From Arctopsyche grandis (lineage: Eukaryota > Arthropoda > Insecta > Trichoptera > Hydropsychidae), in assembly GCF_051622035.1 (NCBI RefSeq), contig NC_135360.1:26115206-26179205 (forward strand): a stretch of DNA of 64,000 nucleotides, given 5' to 3'. The notes beneath the pieces are model-generated. The model was not told the DNA's origin, did not search any database, and was given only the letters and a program-made list of their open reading frames with translations. Shown here one piece after another: positions 1 to 11,606 of the stretch. The number at the start of each line of letters is the position of its first letter. Position 1 is the stretch's first letter. The position numbers and the translations under genes were made by a program.

Positions 1-138
1 CATAGCCTTACTTGCGTGCGCGTGAGCAGAATACGAGGGGACTCGGTATGATGTCACCTGTTCCCCTTGTATCCTGCTCGCGCACACGTAAGTAAGGCTG
101 TGCGACAAAAACAGGGAGAATTTCACGGCACGCCACTG
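1..138. mobile_element. hAT-like MITE, left end cut by window edge
   Basis: The segment ends with GCACGCCACTG, the inverted form of a CAGTGGCGTGC-type terminus. It contains two arms (around 9-30 and 86-106) that pair as an inverted repeat. A related, complete copy lies at 44556-44717. The start and one target duplication lie outside the window. Called hAT-like because CAGTGGC termini are typical of that superfamily. Confidence 0.55.
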
Positions 139-1769
139 GTATGTACGTATATATATGTAAGTATAAAGATTAATGAGAATGATCTCCCTTTTCTTTATGA
201 GGTCGATTGTATGTAAATGGTTCACCATGAAAATGGTCGATCAATTAATATTGACTTCATAAGTAAACCGGCTCAATTTATTCAACCACAATAATATATT
301 TTTATATTTAATGTGAATTTTTCGGATTTTCTTCATAGTTATTGTACTTTCAAAAGCAACATTTTATTTATTTTCTTCAAATTGGATTTATTTAGTGTGT
401 ATGTATGTATGTATGTATGTACAATTCAATCACAGAAAGACCTACCCCATGACGTCACGGCGTATTGTCGTGACTGATGTGTTGCTTTACCGTTCGCTAT
501 TGATTTTCCTTCAGCGTACTACTACGCGCGTGCTTTCCACGCTACCCAAACCTTTATGTAATATTCAAGCGAAACTTACGCACTCTGGGTGAGGGGGAGA
601 AAAGCGTAAAGATTACTCCCAACAATCCTGGTTAAAATCCCACAATTTAAATCTATCCAAAATACAAACAATCTCGGATTAAAAAATCTTCATGTACCTG
701 CTATACCTATAGAAAGACGTTTTATCTTCCTTTGTTCCTTGGAGATCTCTCTGTCTCGTTTCGTCCTCTGAAAGTACGCTGCTAATTAAGGGGAGGAAAG
801 TGCTAGAAAGAAAAAGAGAGCAACCGATTGGAGTCTTCCTCGGAGACGGATCAATAGTGTCAGCTGACGGTGGCGCGCGCATCCCACATGGACTCCTCCT
901 CGATCCCACTGGTTCCCAAGCCAGAGTAAAAATAGCAGCTCAAGTCAGCTGATTGGGAGACGTCTTCGACGAAATTATGCACGTGTGAATACATCGGATT
1001 GTTTATATTAAGAAATTGTCAGTTTCAAAGTCGCGTATACAAAACACGTCACTTTGGCAATTAGCAGTACGAAAATAAACACGGCGCGTACGTCACGACG
1101 TTCGCCACTCGTTAAAACAAAGTACATACACTTTGGGTCAATTGACGCGTCGGGCTATAGTTTAACCTTTGTATTTTAACCTTTACATGTTTGTATTATA
1201 AATTCGAATTTGTTCCGCGCTATATGGGGACGATGCGGTGAAAATGAAACAAAAAAACAGTAGAAAATAGACAAATTTTGCTCGGTTATTGATTCGGTTC
1301 CTTTCCAGATGTGGTCCCGTACTACATAGCATATACTACATACATACATATATTGGGTATGTTCTGTTTCGAATGAGAGGATTCGTCGCCGTTTTATCGA
1401 TCGTGTGAATCATAGTTGTGCATTGCACACTGTCTACAGTCAACCGAATAGCACATTTTCACAAGAAAATTTTTCCAGTTATAATTTTAGTCTTACATAC
1501 ATTGCCTTATACAAATCCATTTTTCTACTTTGTAGATATTTATATATTAGATCTTGTTCGTAGGAGTTTGAGTCTTTTTCAAGTAGGGTGCGTGTACACC
1601 CACACGAACTGCAAAGCCTTTTACTACAAATCCGGCCGTGTGTTTTACACACATTTATGTACTACTACCACACCGGGTAATAAGCAACCTAAGTTTGAGA
1701 GGTTATTCTCAAGAAAGGTGAGGGGAAGGCAAGGGTAAACAATGGGGCACCTCCTCATCACTGATGAGC
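139..1769. other. Intergenic, no gene seen
   Basis: AT-rich sequence with a short ATGT run near 397-421. The open frames here are short, have no recognisable domain and show no convincing splice structure. Nothing further can be supported. Confidence 0.5.
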
Positions 1770-1915
1770 AGAGATCAGCGTACAAGTTTCTTTTGCCCAC
1801 AAAAAATGGTTCACTATTGTCAACCGTGCCTTTTTTCTCTCTTGCTTTTTTATACTAATGGAGAAGTCTATTGGTATTTGACGAGCACCCAGACAGCGCC
1901 GAAGACTACTCATCG
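1770..1915. mobile_element. Foldback MITE, GTTCACTATTGTCAACC family
   Basis: It shares the core AAAAAATGGTTCACTATTGTC and an ACTAATGGAG..CTATTG block with copies at 54413-54725, 55223-55353 and 60934-61068. The 55223 copy shows the long terminal inverted repeats best. This copy is diverged and its target duplication is not clear. Confidence 0.5.
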
Positions 1916-2000
1916 AAGACTTCTAACAACGCTACATGACACTGACATCACCATCAAGGTAATTCACTATAGCGTCCTAAAATAAATTTTACCTAAGTAA

Positions 2001-2076
2001 TCTGATTGTATGTATAAGCTCATATGAATATTTGGTCTGATTGTATGTATAAGCTCATATATTTGGTCTGACTAAC
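2001..2076. repeat. Two-unit tandem duplication, about 35 bp
   Basis: TCTGATTGTATGTATAAGCT occurs at 2001 and again at 2036, each followed by CATAT and a TTTGGTCTGA tail. Confidence 0.75.
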
Positions 2077-2089
2077 GAACATAAATTAT

Positions 2090-3848
2090 TTATACTTGGA
2101 TAATATTCGTAAGGCAAGGGAAGGAGGATGCTAGTCGGAAATCTGCAGAAGAGTAGGAATGGTGAAAACGGCGATGGTCAGTCTGGTAAAAATATGGAAG
2201 AACCATTACGTTCCCCATTACATTGTATGCCGGAGTCGAGACATGAACCCTGAAAAAGAGAAAAATGGACATTCTAGATGCATTCGAAATGTGGTGCTGG
2301 AGACGGATGCTGCACATACCATGAACCGCAAGACGCACAAACACCTTCATCTAAAACAGCTCAGAGACTCTCCACAGGAAAAGCAAGGATAAATACAAGG
2401 ATCACTCTCAAGCAAGGATAAATACAAGGATACAATTTTACCAAAAACACTCCAGAGGGTCATTTTTGAGGGCGTTCCATGAATATGTGCACTATTTTCG
2501 CATGTTTAAAAGTATTTAAAAAAAAGGGTTTGCTACAAAACGCTGCAAACGACGCGGCTGCATGCACATTTCGATTTCGGTATTCGACGTCTCGGCGAAA
2601 TTCTTGACTGTTTGAATTTAAGCATGCACGAGAGACGAGATATTCATTGGGTCGCGCAGATGACATTTCAATGTGCATTGATGATTGGCAATTATTAAAA
2701 TTGAGTCGGATCTTTCTGGCAAGTTTAAAAAGGCAAAAGTCGAGACAAAAGTATCAGGATCACAAGACCAGTGGAGAGGTATATTAGGAATCTGACATAG
2801 AATTCACATGAGTGCAAGTAGTACTCGAGGAAAAATATATGCGTGCGAAAGAGACGTCCATACGTTCGACATCGATACAAGTTCGAGTGAACATGCGGTC
2901 AAACAGTCGCGAATTTCGTCGAGACGAAAAATATCGAAATCGAAATCGTTTTTTATAGCGATTTGTAGCGGAGCGCTAAAAAAAAACCACGTGCCACATG
3001 CACCGCTGTGTGTTTTCGCCATAACGCTGTCTTTAACTTGGTACAGAACTGGGAGGAGTGGAGGCGGATCAACCATAGAATTCAAGTTGACAGCTCTGCA
3101 TTGAGCAAACGAGAAAGAAGAATATTTGCTAATAGCAAGAACAAACCAAAACTATCAAGCAGAAAATGCATACACCAGTATCCATAGTTAGAGCCTTTGT
3201 AGTCTAGGACGCTAATCCGACGAGACGTCCAACAGTGCCACACTCTCATAGTACACAGTACACTCCAAAGCTTAATAGATTTGTTTGAGTGGGTCTCAGT
3301 GAGGGAACATTTGACTTTTATTTGAGTTCGGCAAATCCTCAGAACGAGCTTACGAAAGTGGGTGGTTTGTTGGGCAAGCACAATCACACAAAGCCAACGT
3401 GTCGAGTGTACGTATACATAATATAGTACACGCACGTGCAAGGTTGTTCCCGGCCAGCTGACGCGTGGCGCCGCGCACGGATCGATCCGCGCCTGGATGT
3501 GCTCCCGGTTTCCTCTCACACCCTTCCAGTGTTTGACCTGCGCAAACAGTGGTTTCGCCCCGTTTCCTTTTTTTCCCCTGTTCCCGCTCTTCCCTTCGCC
3601 TTGCGAAATCTACCCTTATTCCGCTCCTAGAGTGCCCTTTTATTGATTGGACTTCACGCTTAGTTTAATCCTCGTTTCGATGCCAAACTGTGTGCGTATC
3701 TGCTAGCGGTCACCTATGCTTTTGTCTCGGTAATTTGCCGCGTAGATGTACATACATATGTATGTAGGTCTCTTTATCTCGATTACCACACAAAGGATTC
3801 CAACAAATTGGATACAACTTCTGAGAATACCGAGCCTGAACCCCTACA
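2090..3848. other. Intergenic with a dispersed repeat block
   Basis: No gene recognised. The stretch around 2980-3022 (ACCACGTGCCACATGCACCG plus GTGTTTTCGCC) recurs near 6278-6320, and in diverged form as the arms of a foldback at 27172-27492. It is therefore repeat-derived. Confidence 0.45.
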
Positions 3849-3856
3849 TGTACGTA

Positions 3857-5170
3857 CAGTGGCGGACTGGCCATACAAGCGAACATGCCCGATGGCATGT
3901 GGGCCCCACTATCTGTTAGAAAATATGGGCCCTCAGTAAAATTAAATAACTTTTTAACTATTTATAGGATATTGCAACTTTGGGACCTAAAGTTTGGGTA
4001 TTTCAACAAAACAAATTTCTTACGATATACACAAACAACTAATACCTGCTTTAACAGCCCAAGGATCGGTTAACTTTTTTTATTAGGCTCGAAATGTAAG
4101 TTTCAACATTTGCGTGGGCCCTTTTGCCGGGCCCATTTCCAACCTCAATATTATGTATATACCAATACCTATGTAACAACTAACTACTGAAATAAAAATG
4201 GGAATAAACAAATTTTCGTGAAAAATATAAACATAATTGCATAAAACAATTTTGATAGGACGATTCATCATCAACCAGCGATTTAAATTTACTTCATACT
4301 TTCAAAATAACATTTGATTATACTTCGATGATATAGTAAGATTTAAATACACAATTTTAAACAGTTTCCGAATATAAAATCTATTCCTAATTTAGACACA
4401 TTCATGTAAATAGAAATATAGGATAGGGGCCCCCTCCCCAAAATCCCGATTTTCGATTAACATTCATTGAAAATATTATGCATTTTTTTCAGGGACGTAA
4501 TTTGGGGTGGCCATAGGGGGGCACTCGCCCCTCTAAACTAAGGAATAGTGTGAATTTAGAAAATATTATGAATTTAATGATTAATGAGATACTACGGATC
4601 TATGAATGCTACGTTTATTTCTTATGTATGTTACTTTTGGGTAACTAATAAAATAATCGCTGCTATGTGCTTTGAAGAGAAACAAAACAAAACTTTATCT
4701 ATTGTTATTACGTACATGTACATAGATAAAGTGAAAAGACAGTTGGTAGAAATTAAGTTAATTGATAGTTTTTTGATGACTCAGTTTGATGGTCGATTAA
4801 TGTTGACCATGTGAAGATTTGTGGAAAAAAATTTTCGCCTGCGGCGCTTTTTTCTCTTTACATAATATTTTTTTATAATTACTTTTTCAAAAATAAGCTT
4901 ATTTTTTTCATATTTTATAACTCAATTAGGTGTATTCAAAGAATATTTTCCATTTTTATTCCGATATAAAAAAGATTTTTTGAAAAAAAATTCAATTTGA
5001 CCAATCTTTGCCTGCCCCCCCCAAGAAAAAGCTGAAATGACGTCCCTGACGTGGTGGAAAGAAGAAAATTTTGTTATATGGGGGGGGGGGGGGGGGACAA
5101 ATTTTTTTAACCCTGGGGGGCCCCCCTTTGACTCCTGGCATGCACTGATTTCAGTCCCAGTCCGCCACTG
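3857..5170. mobile_element. Non-autonomous hAT element, copy 1 (TIR CAGTGGCGGACTGG)
   Basis: The left end CAGTGGCGGACTGGCC and right end CCAGTCCGCCACTG are inverted repeats. They are flanked by an exact 8-bp duplication TGTACGTA (3849-3856 and 5171-5178), as expected of hAT insertion. The interior shares long blocks with 13865-15474 and includes a nested-looking CAGGGACGTAATTT..GACGTCCCTG pair at 4491-5047. No transposase frame is visible. Confidence 0.9.
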
Positions 5171-5215
5171 TGTACGTACATAAGTATATAGTCGAGTGGC
5201 TGTCACTTTAGTTAA

Positions 5216-5464
5216 TTATTGGGATAGTGCTTGTTGTCCGAGTTGCTCCTTCGATAGAGTTCTCCAAGTTGATTTCGTTTCATTAGCATTAGATGAACTT
5301 TTATCTACAACTTTTCGAGTTGATATTTGCAATGTTTTTTTGTGGTTATCTTTAGTACGATTTTCTTCCATGTAAAAGTTCTTGATGGCAATACCTAATA
5401 ATATTTGACCAAATAGAATTCCAACTCCTTTTGTCCTTTTTTTGTAAATACAATATATTTTCAA
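5216..5464 (-). other. Unrecognised open frame beside hAT copy 1
   Basis: An open minus-strand frame of about 80 codons encodes a short hydrophobic stretch (GVGILFGQILLGIAIK), then a basic/polar tail. It begins 46 bp from the hAT target duplication. No start context, splice signal or family is convincing. It could be an exon of an unknown gene or part of a repeat. Confidence 0.2.
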
Positions 5465-5529
5465 GATAAAAACCTTTCATATTATGTTTATATATTAACT
5501 GTAGTGAAAGTCTAATGTACTCAAAGAAG

Positions 5530-5859
5530 TATGAAACGCTGTATGCATGGCATAACTAGGAAAGACAGGAAACGGAATACGTAGTTGAGAAGTATGACAA
5601 GAGTAGCGGACATACATAGTAGACAGAGTGAACAGATTGAAATGGCAATGGGCGCGCCATGTGGCTGGAAGAATGGACGAAATAAGTGCTAGAGTGGTAC
5701 CCGAGAGAATGCCAAAGGGTAAAAGGAAGACCGCGGGGAAGATGGTTAGACGAAATTAGGAAAATGTGTAGGGTGAGATGGGTGAGGGTTGCGCGAAACG
5801 GAGATGAGTGGAAGCGTGTTGGAAAGGCATTCATCCAGCAGTGGATGATGAATGGCTAG
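5530..5859 (+). pseudogene. RTE-type LINE ORF2 C-terminus, frameshifted
   Basis: Plus-strand frames encode the typical tail of insect endonuclease/reverse transcriptase ORF2: a degraded WAxHVAGRMD motif, then KGRPRGRWLDEIRK, then EWKRVGKAFIQQW ending at TAG 5857-5859. The two halves are in different frames, so at least one indel separates them near 5690. Only the last ~100 codons remain. This is a dead 5'-truncated LINE. Confidence 0.7.
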
Positions 5860-7155
5860 AGATGATGATATACGTACGCCCAGCGTACATCATATATTTA
5901 CATAATCCACTTAATTAATACTATTAATCTACACAATCTACTACTAAGTCTCTGGGGCAGAGTTAAACTTTGTTAATGTTGAAACCCTGAAGATAAAACA
6001 GGTGAGTCCAACAAAAGGTCGCTTAACCCGATGAAAATAGCCTGACTAGACAATTAAGTGTATCTAATTAACAGGCATAAGTCTGATAAGAACTTACTAT
6101 TTCACAAACTCATCATACTCAGCCACGTTCTTGGTATCCCGCTGTGAAAATCTGCATATAGGAATCACCGTTATCGATCACTGTCAAACCTACATATGTA
6201 TATACAAGAATTTAAGCCTGTGTGCCATAGCATAGAATATGCACGATAGCTTTTTTTTACATGTGCAAAATTATCGAAAAAAAAACACATGCCACGTGCC
6301 TCTCCGTGTGTTTTCACGTGGTTAAGGTGGTTCACGGATCAATAATTTTGTTCTGATTAAATGAAAAATCGTCAGAGTTTAAAAACAAAACGAAAGCACG
6401 TAGAAAAATAAACAAGAATATCCAGAAATTAATTAAATGTATCCATAAGCTATGTATATATTACGTATACTATGTTTGCTCCTACTGTATCAACAATACA
6501 CCACCCCCTACAATGTATATTCATAGATGAAAGCGTTTCCAACACATTCATCATCCTTCCCAGTTTTGCTCTACTTTCACCTGTTATACATAAAAGGGCT
6601 AACTAATACATATCTAAATGCAGATTTGGTTTGAACAAACCAAACAAACTACCTACGCATATTCAAATTTAATTTATATCGATGGTATGAGTCATTATTT
6701 TTACCCTCAAATCCTATTTTAAGGTCAACGAACAAGTCCAAATTTAAATACACGCACATTTCACGCAACTAACCCCACAATTTGTTCAAACGCATGTTTT
6801 TACACAACTTTGGGTTTCACTTGCGGCCTAACGGTTGCGTCATCGACACACTCATTAAAAATTCCGTATAAAGTTACCGCTTATTAATAATGACCGACAT
6901 AAAATTACACGTAAATAAAAAATATAAAAAAAAGTTTCACCTACTTGCTTATCGCACACACCGCCGTAAGCGTTTTGCAAAATATTGTATGCATGTGAAG
7001 TGAGCAATAAACGAGGAGGTTTTAAGGTCGAACATAAAACGAATTTACTATACTGTTATAAGTATAATATTATTTTTAACAGTAGATCAAGGTTTTGCGT
7101 TGGACGTTTGCAATAAATCAACCGGCACGTTGACATATCCCTATAATAGTATCGT
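5860..7155. other. Intergenic, AT-rich
   Basis: No gene or intact element recognised. One diverged copy of the ACCACGTGCC..CCGTGTGTTTTC repeat lies near 6278-6320. Confidence 0.45.
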
Positions 7156-7159
7156 GACG

Positions 7160-7280
7160 CGTTTGGTGGTTTACGGCGTTGGGTCTCGGGTGCGGCTTTT
7201 TGGGGTCGGCTTGGGGGGTTTTAGGGTTGGGCTGATTCTAGGGGGGTTCATGGGGGGGTTTTTATGGGGGTAGGGTATCC
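7160..7280 (+). other. Guanine-rich tract, possible G-quadruplex
   Basis: At least six runs of three to seven G occur on the plus strand (GGGGTC, TTGGGGGG, TTTAGGG, TAGGGGGG, ATGGGGGGG, ATGGGGGTAGGG) within about 75 bp. The surroundings are AT-rich. Confidence 0.5.
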
Positions 7281-7797
7281 GGACTCCGGTCGATACGAGA
7301 GCGCACGTCTCGTGACTCACGCGCCCTGAATCCGATCAATAGTTTCCGGGAAAAGTGCGCCGGCTAGGACGTGAATGAATACCGGAAACGCATAGCGCTT
7401 TTCCGGGGGCGATCGATAGCGCAACCCCTTTCGTGTTGTAAGACGTTACATTCGACTGTGTAAGCCTCTGGAATGTGCAGCGTTCGCATAATGCTCATAA
7501 TCTGACTGCGGATCGATAGATGTGGGCTCGATTAGTGGGTATGTAAATACGCACAAATGTAGATGGATGTATTCATTGGCTGAATTGGTACTCACCTTTA
7601 GGAGAGTTGATGATATTATGTAGGTATAGGTACATGTGTAAATGGATCGTATATGAAGCGATGCACAGGGTTATGGGGGGAAGCAGAGTAAGACGAAGAT
7701 GGAGATTTCAACTGCTACTTGATCAATAAAATTTACAATATTTAGCTGTTTGATAGTAGTGTTGAGTAGAGAGGTGATGTCATATTCTTCTTCTTCT

Positions 7798-8184
7798 TTA
7801 CGTGCCATGTCCTCCCAGAACATCGGCAACTAGATGTCCCATTCGAACTTTATCAATGGCTGCTCGGAATAGTGCTCGAGAGCTGAGGCCATACCACTGC
7901 CGAAGATTCTTTAGCCAAGATGTTTTCCGCCTGCCCCAACTGCGTTGGCCTACGATTTTCCCCTGGATTATTAGGCGTAGGAGATCGTATTTCTCGTTCC
8001 GCATCACATGTCCAAAGTACTCCAATTTACGCCTTTTCACACTTTTGAGCACTTCGACACGCTCTCCCATCAGGGCTAGCATCTTGGCATTGGTACGACG
8101 CGCCATCCATGAGATTCTCAGGATCCTTCTGTATGTCCACCTCTCAAAGACCTGTAGTTTTTTGCACGTGGCATCTACTTTCAT
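7798..8184 (-). pseudogene. LINE ORF2 (RT) C-terminal fragment
   Basis: The minus-strand open frame carries the canonical end of RTE-like endonuclease/reverse transcriptase proteins: FERWTYRRILRISW, then RRKLEYFGHVMRN, then WGRRKTSWLKNLRQW, ending at a TAA at the low-coordinate edge and followed by an AAGAAGAAGAAG tail. Roughly 128 codons are open. The catalytic RT palm (YxDD) and endonuclease are absent, so this is a 5'-truncated insertion. It abuts the duplicated segment starting at 8186. Confidence 0.8.
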
Positions 8185-8185
8185 A

Positions 8186-8745
8186 CTTCACAACTTTATT
8201 AAGATGAACGAAAAATATTAGTTTACTTCAAGAACTGAAAACACAATAACAGCGAGTTCTAGTCACTAGCATGACAATTATCAAGGAAGGGGCCGGTAAT
8301 GATGCCACTCAAAACAGGGAATAATTATGTGGATATTTCAAAAAACCTTATGGCAAAATAATTACATAGCTTGTTACAGTATCCCTTGTACACAGTTGTC
8401 CCATTAATTCATATACATATTTATGAAAATAATAAATGTTATATCTTACCAGATTCATTAAACTTTTCGCCAATATTAGTCCATATCAATTCTGTCATTC
8501 TTCTATTGCTGTAATCTTGAAGTTGGTAATTGTAAAGTCGAATATTTTGTTCAACTTATTTAATAAATGCAATACAAAAATCCAAATCGTCTTTCATTTT
8601 TATTATGTAAAATGCGCCGCTCAGCAAATGTTTGTTTGGTGTGCGTGCTACCATCCAAATATGTCAGAATAATAAATGCTTCCCGAAGCACATACAGCGT
8701 GCACGCTGCTTGCTGTTTTAGTGTGCGGCCGGCCTTAGTGGTAAA
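8186..8745. repeat. Diverged segmental duplication of the gene D 5' region
   Basis: This block aligns by eye to 42497-42721 joined to 44912-45270. Shared landmarks include ACACAACTTTATTA..GATG, GATGCCACTCAAAACAGGGA, the MADF exon with its donor, and GCAGCAAATGTTTG upstream of it. The gene D copy is interrupted between those halves by a ~2.2-kb element. This copy is uninterrupted and so shows the pre-insertion structure. Confidence 0.75.
8450..8597 (-). pseudogene. MADF first-exon pseudogene (copy of gene D exon 1)
   Basis: Reading the minus strand from ATG 8597, the frame matches gene D exon 1 codon for codon: MKDDLDFCIAFIK, then a TAA where D has GAA, then VEQNIRLYNYQLQDYSNRRM, then IWTNIGEKFNES. 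The exon length (148 nt) and the GAATCTG|GTAAG donor are both preserved. A G-to-T change creates the nonsense codon early in the MADF domain. No second exon is found on the minus strand below it, where a LINE tail lies. It is best read as a duplicated, dead exon. Confidence 0.85.
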
Positions 8746-9162
8746 ATGTTATTGATGAATGATGAGTCATCAATGATGACAGTGCCATTTATTGTAATTA
8801 CGGAATCCATGTCTTCCAAGGCTTCAGCAATAATATTTTCAGAATTATGTCGAATCATTTTTTTTTTTCAAAGGGCAGTGACTGTAGGTAACGGCGGAAT
8901 ATGATTTAATAGCGACTTTTAAAAAATAATTTTCGGAGAATCGTTGATCTTTTTCAGTCAATCGTTAAGTTTTTTAAGTCAAAGCATCGTAAGTCGACGA
9001 CTACCTGTATATGATTGTTGATGATTAGCTCAATCTCGAAAATTTATTTAAATTGTGTATGTTTTAACTTTTGATATTTAATTTTATTCATATATAGTAT
9101 ATATAATTTCGCTATTCTGTCTGTGTGCCTGTCTGTCTGATACAACGCTCGCCGTACAATAA

Positions 9163-9456
9163 CCCCCCGTACACACTCGGTGCTTTCAATTGAGCGCTTT
9201 TGAAGTGCGCGCTTCGAGATACTGGATATCGTATGAAAGCGCCTGAACGCGTACACACTCGGTGGTGTGCTCGCGAAGCCGAAGCCGAAAAAAATGAAGA
9301 AACCGACGAAACATCGAAAATCATATCACATCATTAATGAGTTTTCCATTGACCCTGATTTACAACTGCACAAGTGCCACAATAAAAAATAAACACCACT
9401 GTTTCTTCGCGCGCACTTCAAAAGCGCTCAATTGAACGCCGAGTGTGTACGGGGGT
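9163..9456. mobile_element. Harbinger-like MITE with ~50-bp TIRs
   Basis: The left arm (CCCCCCGTACACACTCGG, then CAATTGAGCGCTTTTGAAG) is matched inverted by the right arm (CTTCAAAAGCGCTCAATTG, then CGAGTGTGTACGGGGGT). The flanks are TAA on both sides (9160-9162 and 9457-9459), a 3-bp duplication typical of PIF/Harbinger. The interior is non-coding. Confidence 0.7.
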
Positions 9457-9845
9457 TAATAGTCGTTTCGATTACATACATATGTCACTGCCATACATAT
9501 GTCACATATGTCACTGCCACTGCCAAAATGTATTCGAATATAATAACAAAAGAAAAAAGCTTCTATATATATATACTGTTTGTTACCAATGTTTCCTCTA
9601 GGCAAATAGACGACGCTTATCCTCTGAGCTAACCGCCATCTATTGGAAATTTAATTAATTAATTAATTTTTCTATTGGTTTTGTATATTGTTTACATGCA
9701 GATACATAGTACATACATATGTAGGTAGGTAGTTTTTACCATTTTTTTAAATAAATATAAATATTAAAAATAAGGTATTTGAAAATAATTCGTGCGGATC
9801 AAACACAGAACCGACACATTTCTTTTAATTTAATGACTTAATCTG

Positions 9846-9886
9846 CCAATACCCATGCGATGATATTTCATCGGGTACAACACTAG
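9846..9886 (+). other. Possible Helitron 3' end relic
   Basis: CCCATGCGATGA..TCATCGGGT can form a hairpin and is followed shortly by CACTAG. The inverted form occurs at 18346-18382, with CTAG on the other side. This is the layout of Helitron 3' termini, but no 5' TC end was identified. Confidence 0.3.
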
Positions 9887-9942
9887 AAGCCGAGTAAAAC
9901 AACTAGTATATCTATAAGATATCTTTTTTAGTTTGTCTTAGA

Positions 9943-10107
9943 TAGAGGTAGGACTGGAAGCGTGCTTTTTCCAGGAAACATGGCGTTTTGGGTCTATTTT
10001 CCAGGAAACAGGGCGAACTAGAGAGCATAAAAAAAGGTTCATCATAAAAATGAACAAAGCACGGCGAACAATGAACACAGAACGGCAAAAAGTTAGTCCG
10101 CTCTTTA
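9943..10107. mobile_element. hAT MITE family 1, long variant
   Basis: Starts TAGAGGTAGGACTGGAAGCG and ends GTCCGCTCTTTA, matching the termini of the copy at 12049-12181. The interior differs (TTTCCAGGAAACA repeated). The flanks GTCTTAGA and GTCATAGG are an imperfect 8-bp duplication (6 of 8). Confidence 0.6.
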
Positions 10108-10670
10108 GTCATAGGTATGTAAGGTAGAGTATGTAAAAAATAAATAAGAATACTACCAGCTAAGCCTTTCCAGGTAGCATTGAATAAAAATGCATTGGGC
10201 ATGGGTCGCGTAGTCCGTGTCAATGTTTAGTCAATGACTGGTTCACACCTGAATTTCTGAATTTATAACCATAGCAGATTTTCTCGATTGAAATCCCTAA
10301 CTGCCGCGTATTTTAGATTGGGGCTTGGCATTTATATTGTGAGCATTACATTTAAACAACAATAAAGAAGATGGAACTAATTTTGGAAAAATAAATTCAT
10401 TAACAGACTTCTTTTGTTTATTTTATATTGTTGATAGATATATTGGAGAGTCGAAATCCTCGGCGGTAATTATCTATGGTTAGGGTTGCCATAACTCCCG
10501 TATATACGGGACATGTCCCGTATTTCACTACTCGGTCCCGTATTACAATTTGTCCCGTATTTGTCCCGTTTTCTCCCTAAACTCTGCGTGAGAGAATCGG
10601 CGCGGCAAGGATCTACCGCATAGATACCCCTTACAGTGTACAACAATGCATAAAATATTTAAATGAGGCA

Positions 10671-11424
<754 letters not shown>

Positions 11425-11464
11425 GGCATCATTTTTTGGAATAGCTACAGATTCCAGTAACCAC

Positions 11465-11597
11465 TAGTCACCGGACCCAGAAGGTACCGCGTATTGTTCA
11501 AAGGTTGTAAATACATTGGTAAAGGTTTGCCGAACCTTTTTTACAAAGGATTTACAACAATTGAACAATGGATAGCACTGTGACTATCCTACCTCTA
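11465..11597. mobile_element. hAT MITE family 1, 133 bp, in hAT element
   Basis: Runs from TAGTCACCGGACCCAGAAGG to GACTATCCTACCTCTA, with the internal hairpin AAAGGTTTGCCGAACCTTTT. Flanked by GTAACCAC and GTAACGAC (7 of 8 identical). It lies upstream of the transposase remnant. Confidence 0.9.
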
Positions 11598-11606
11598 GTA
11601 ACGACA

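Noticed and set aside
1418-1738. 106-codon plus-strand frame
   Set aside because: Cys/Tyr/Thr-rich composition, no domain, no splice signals.
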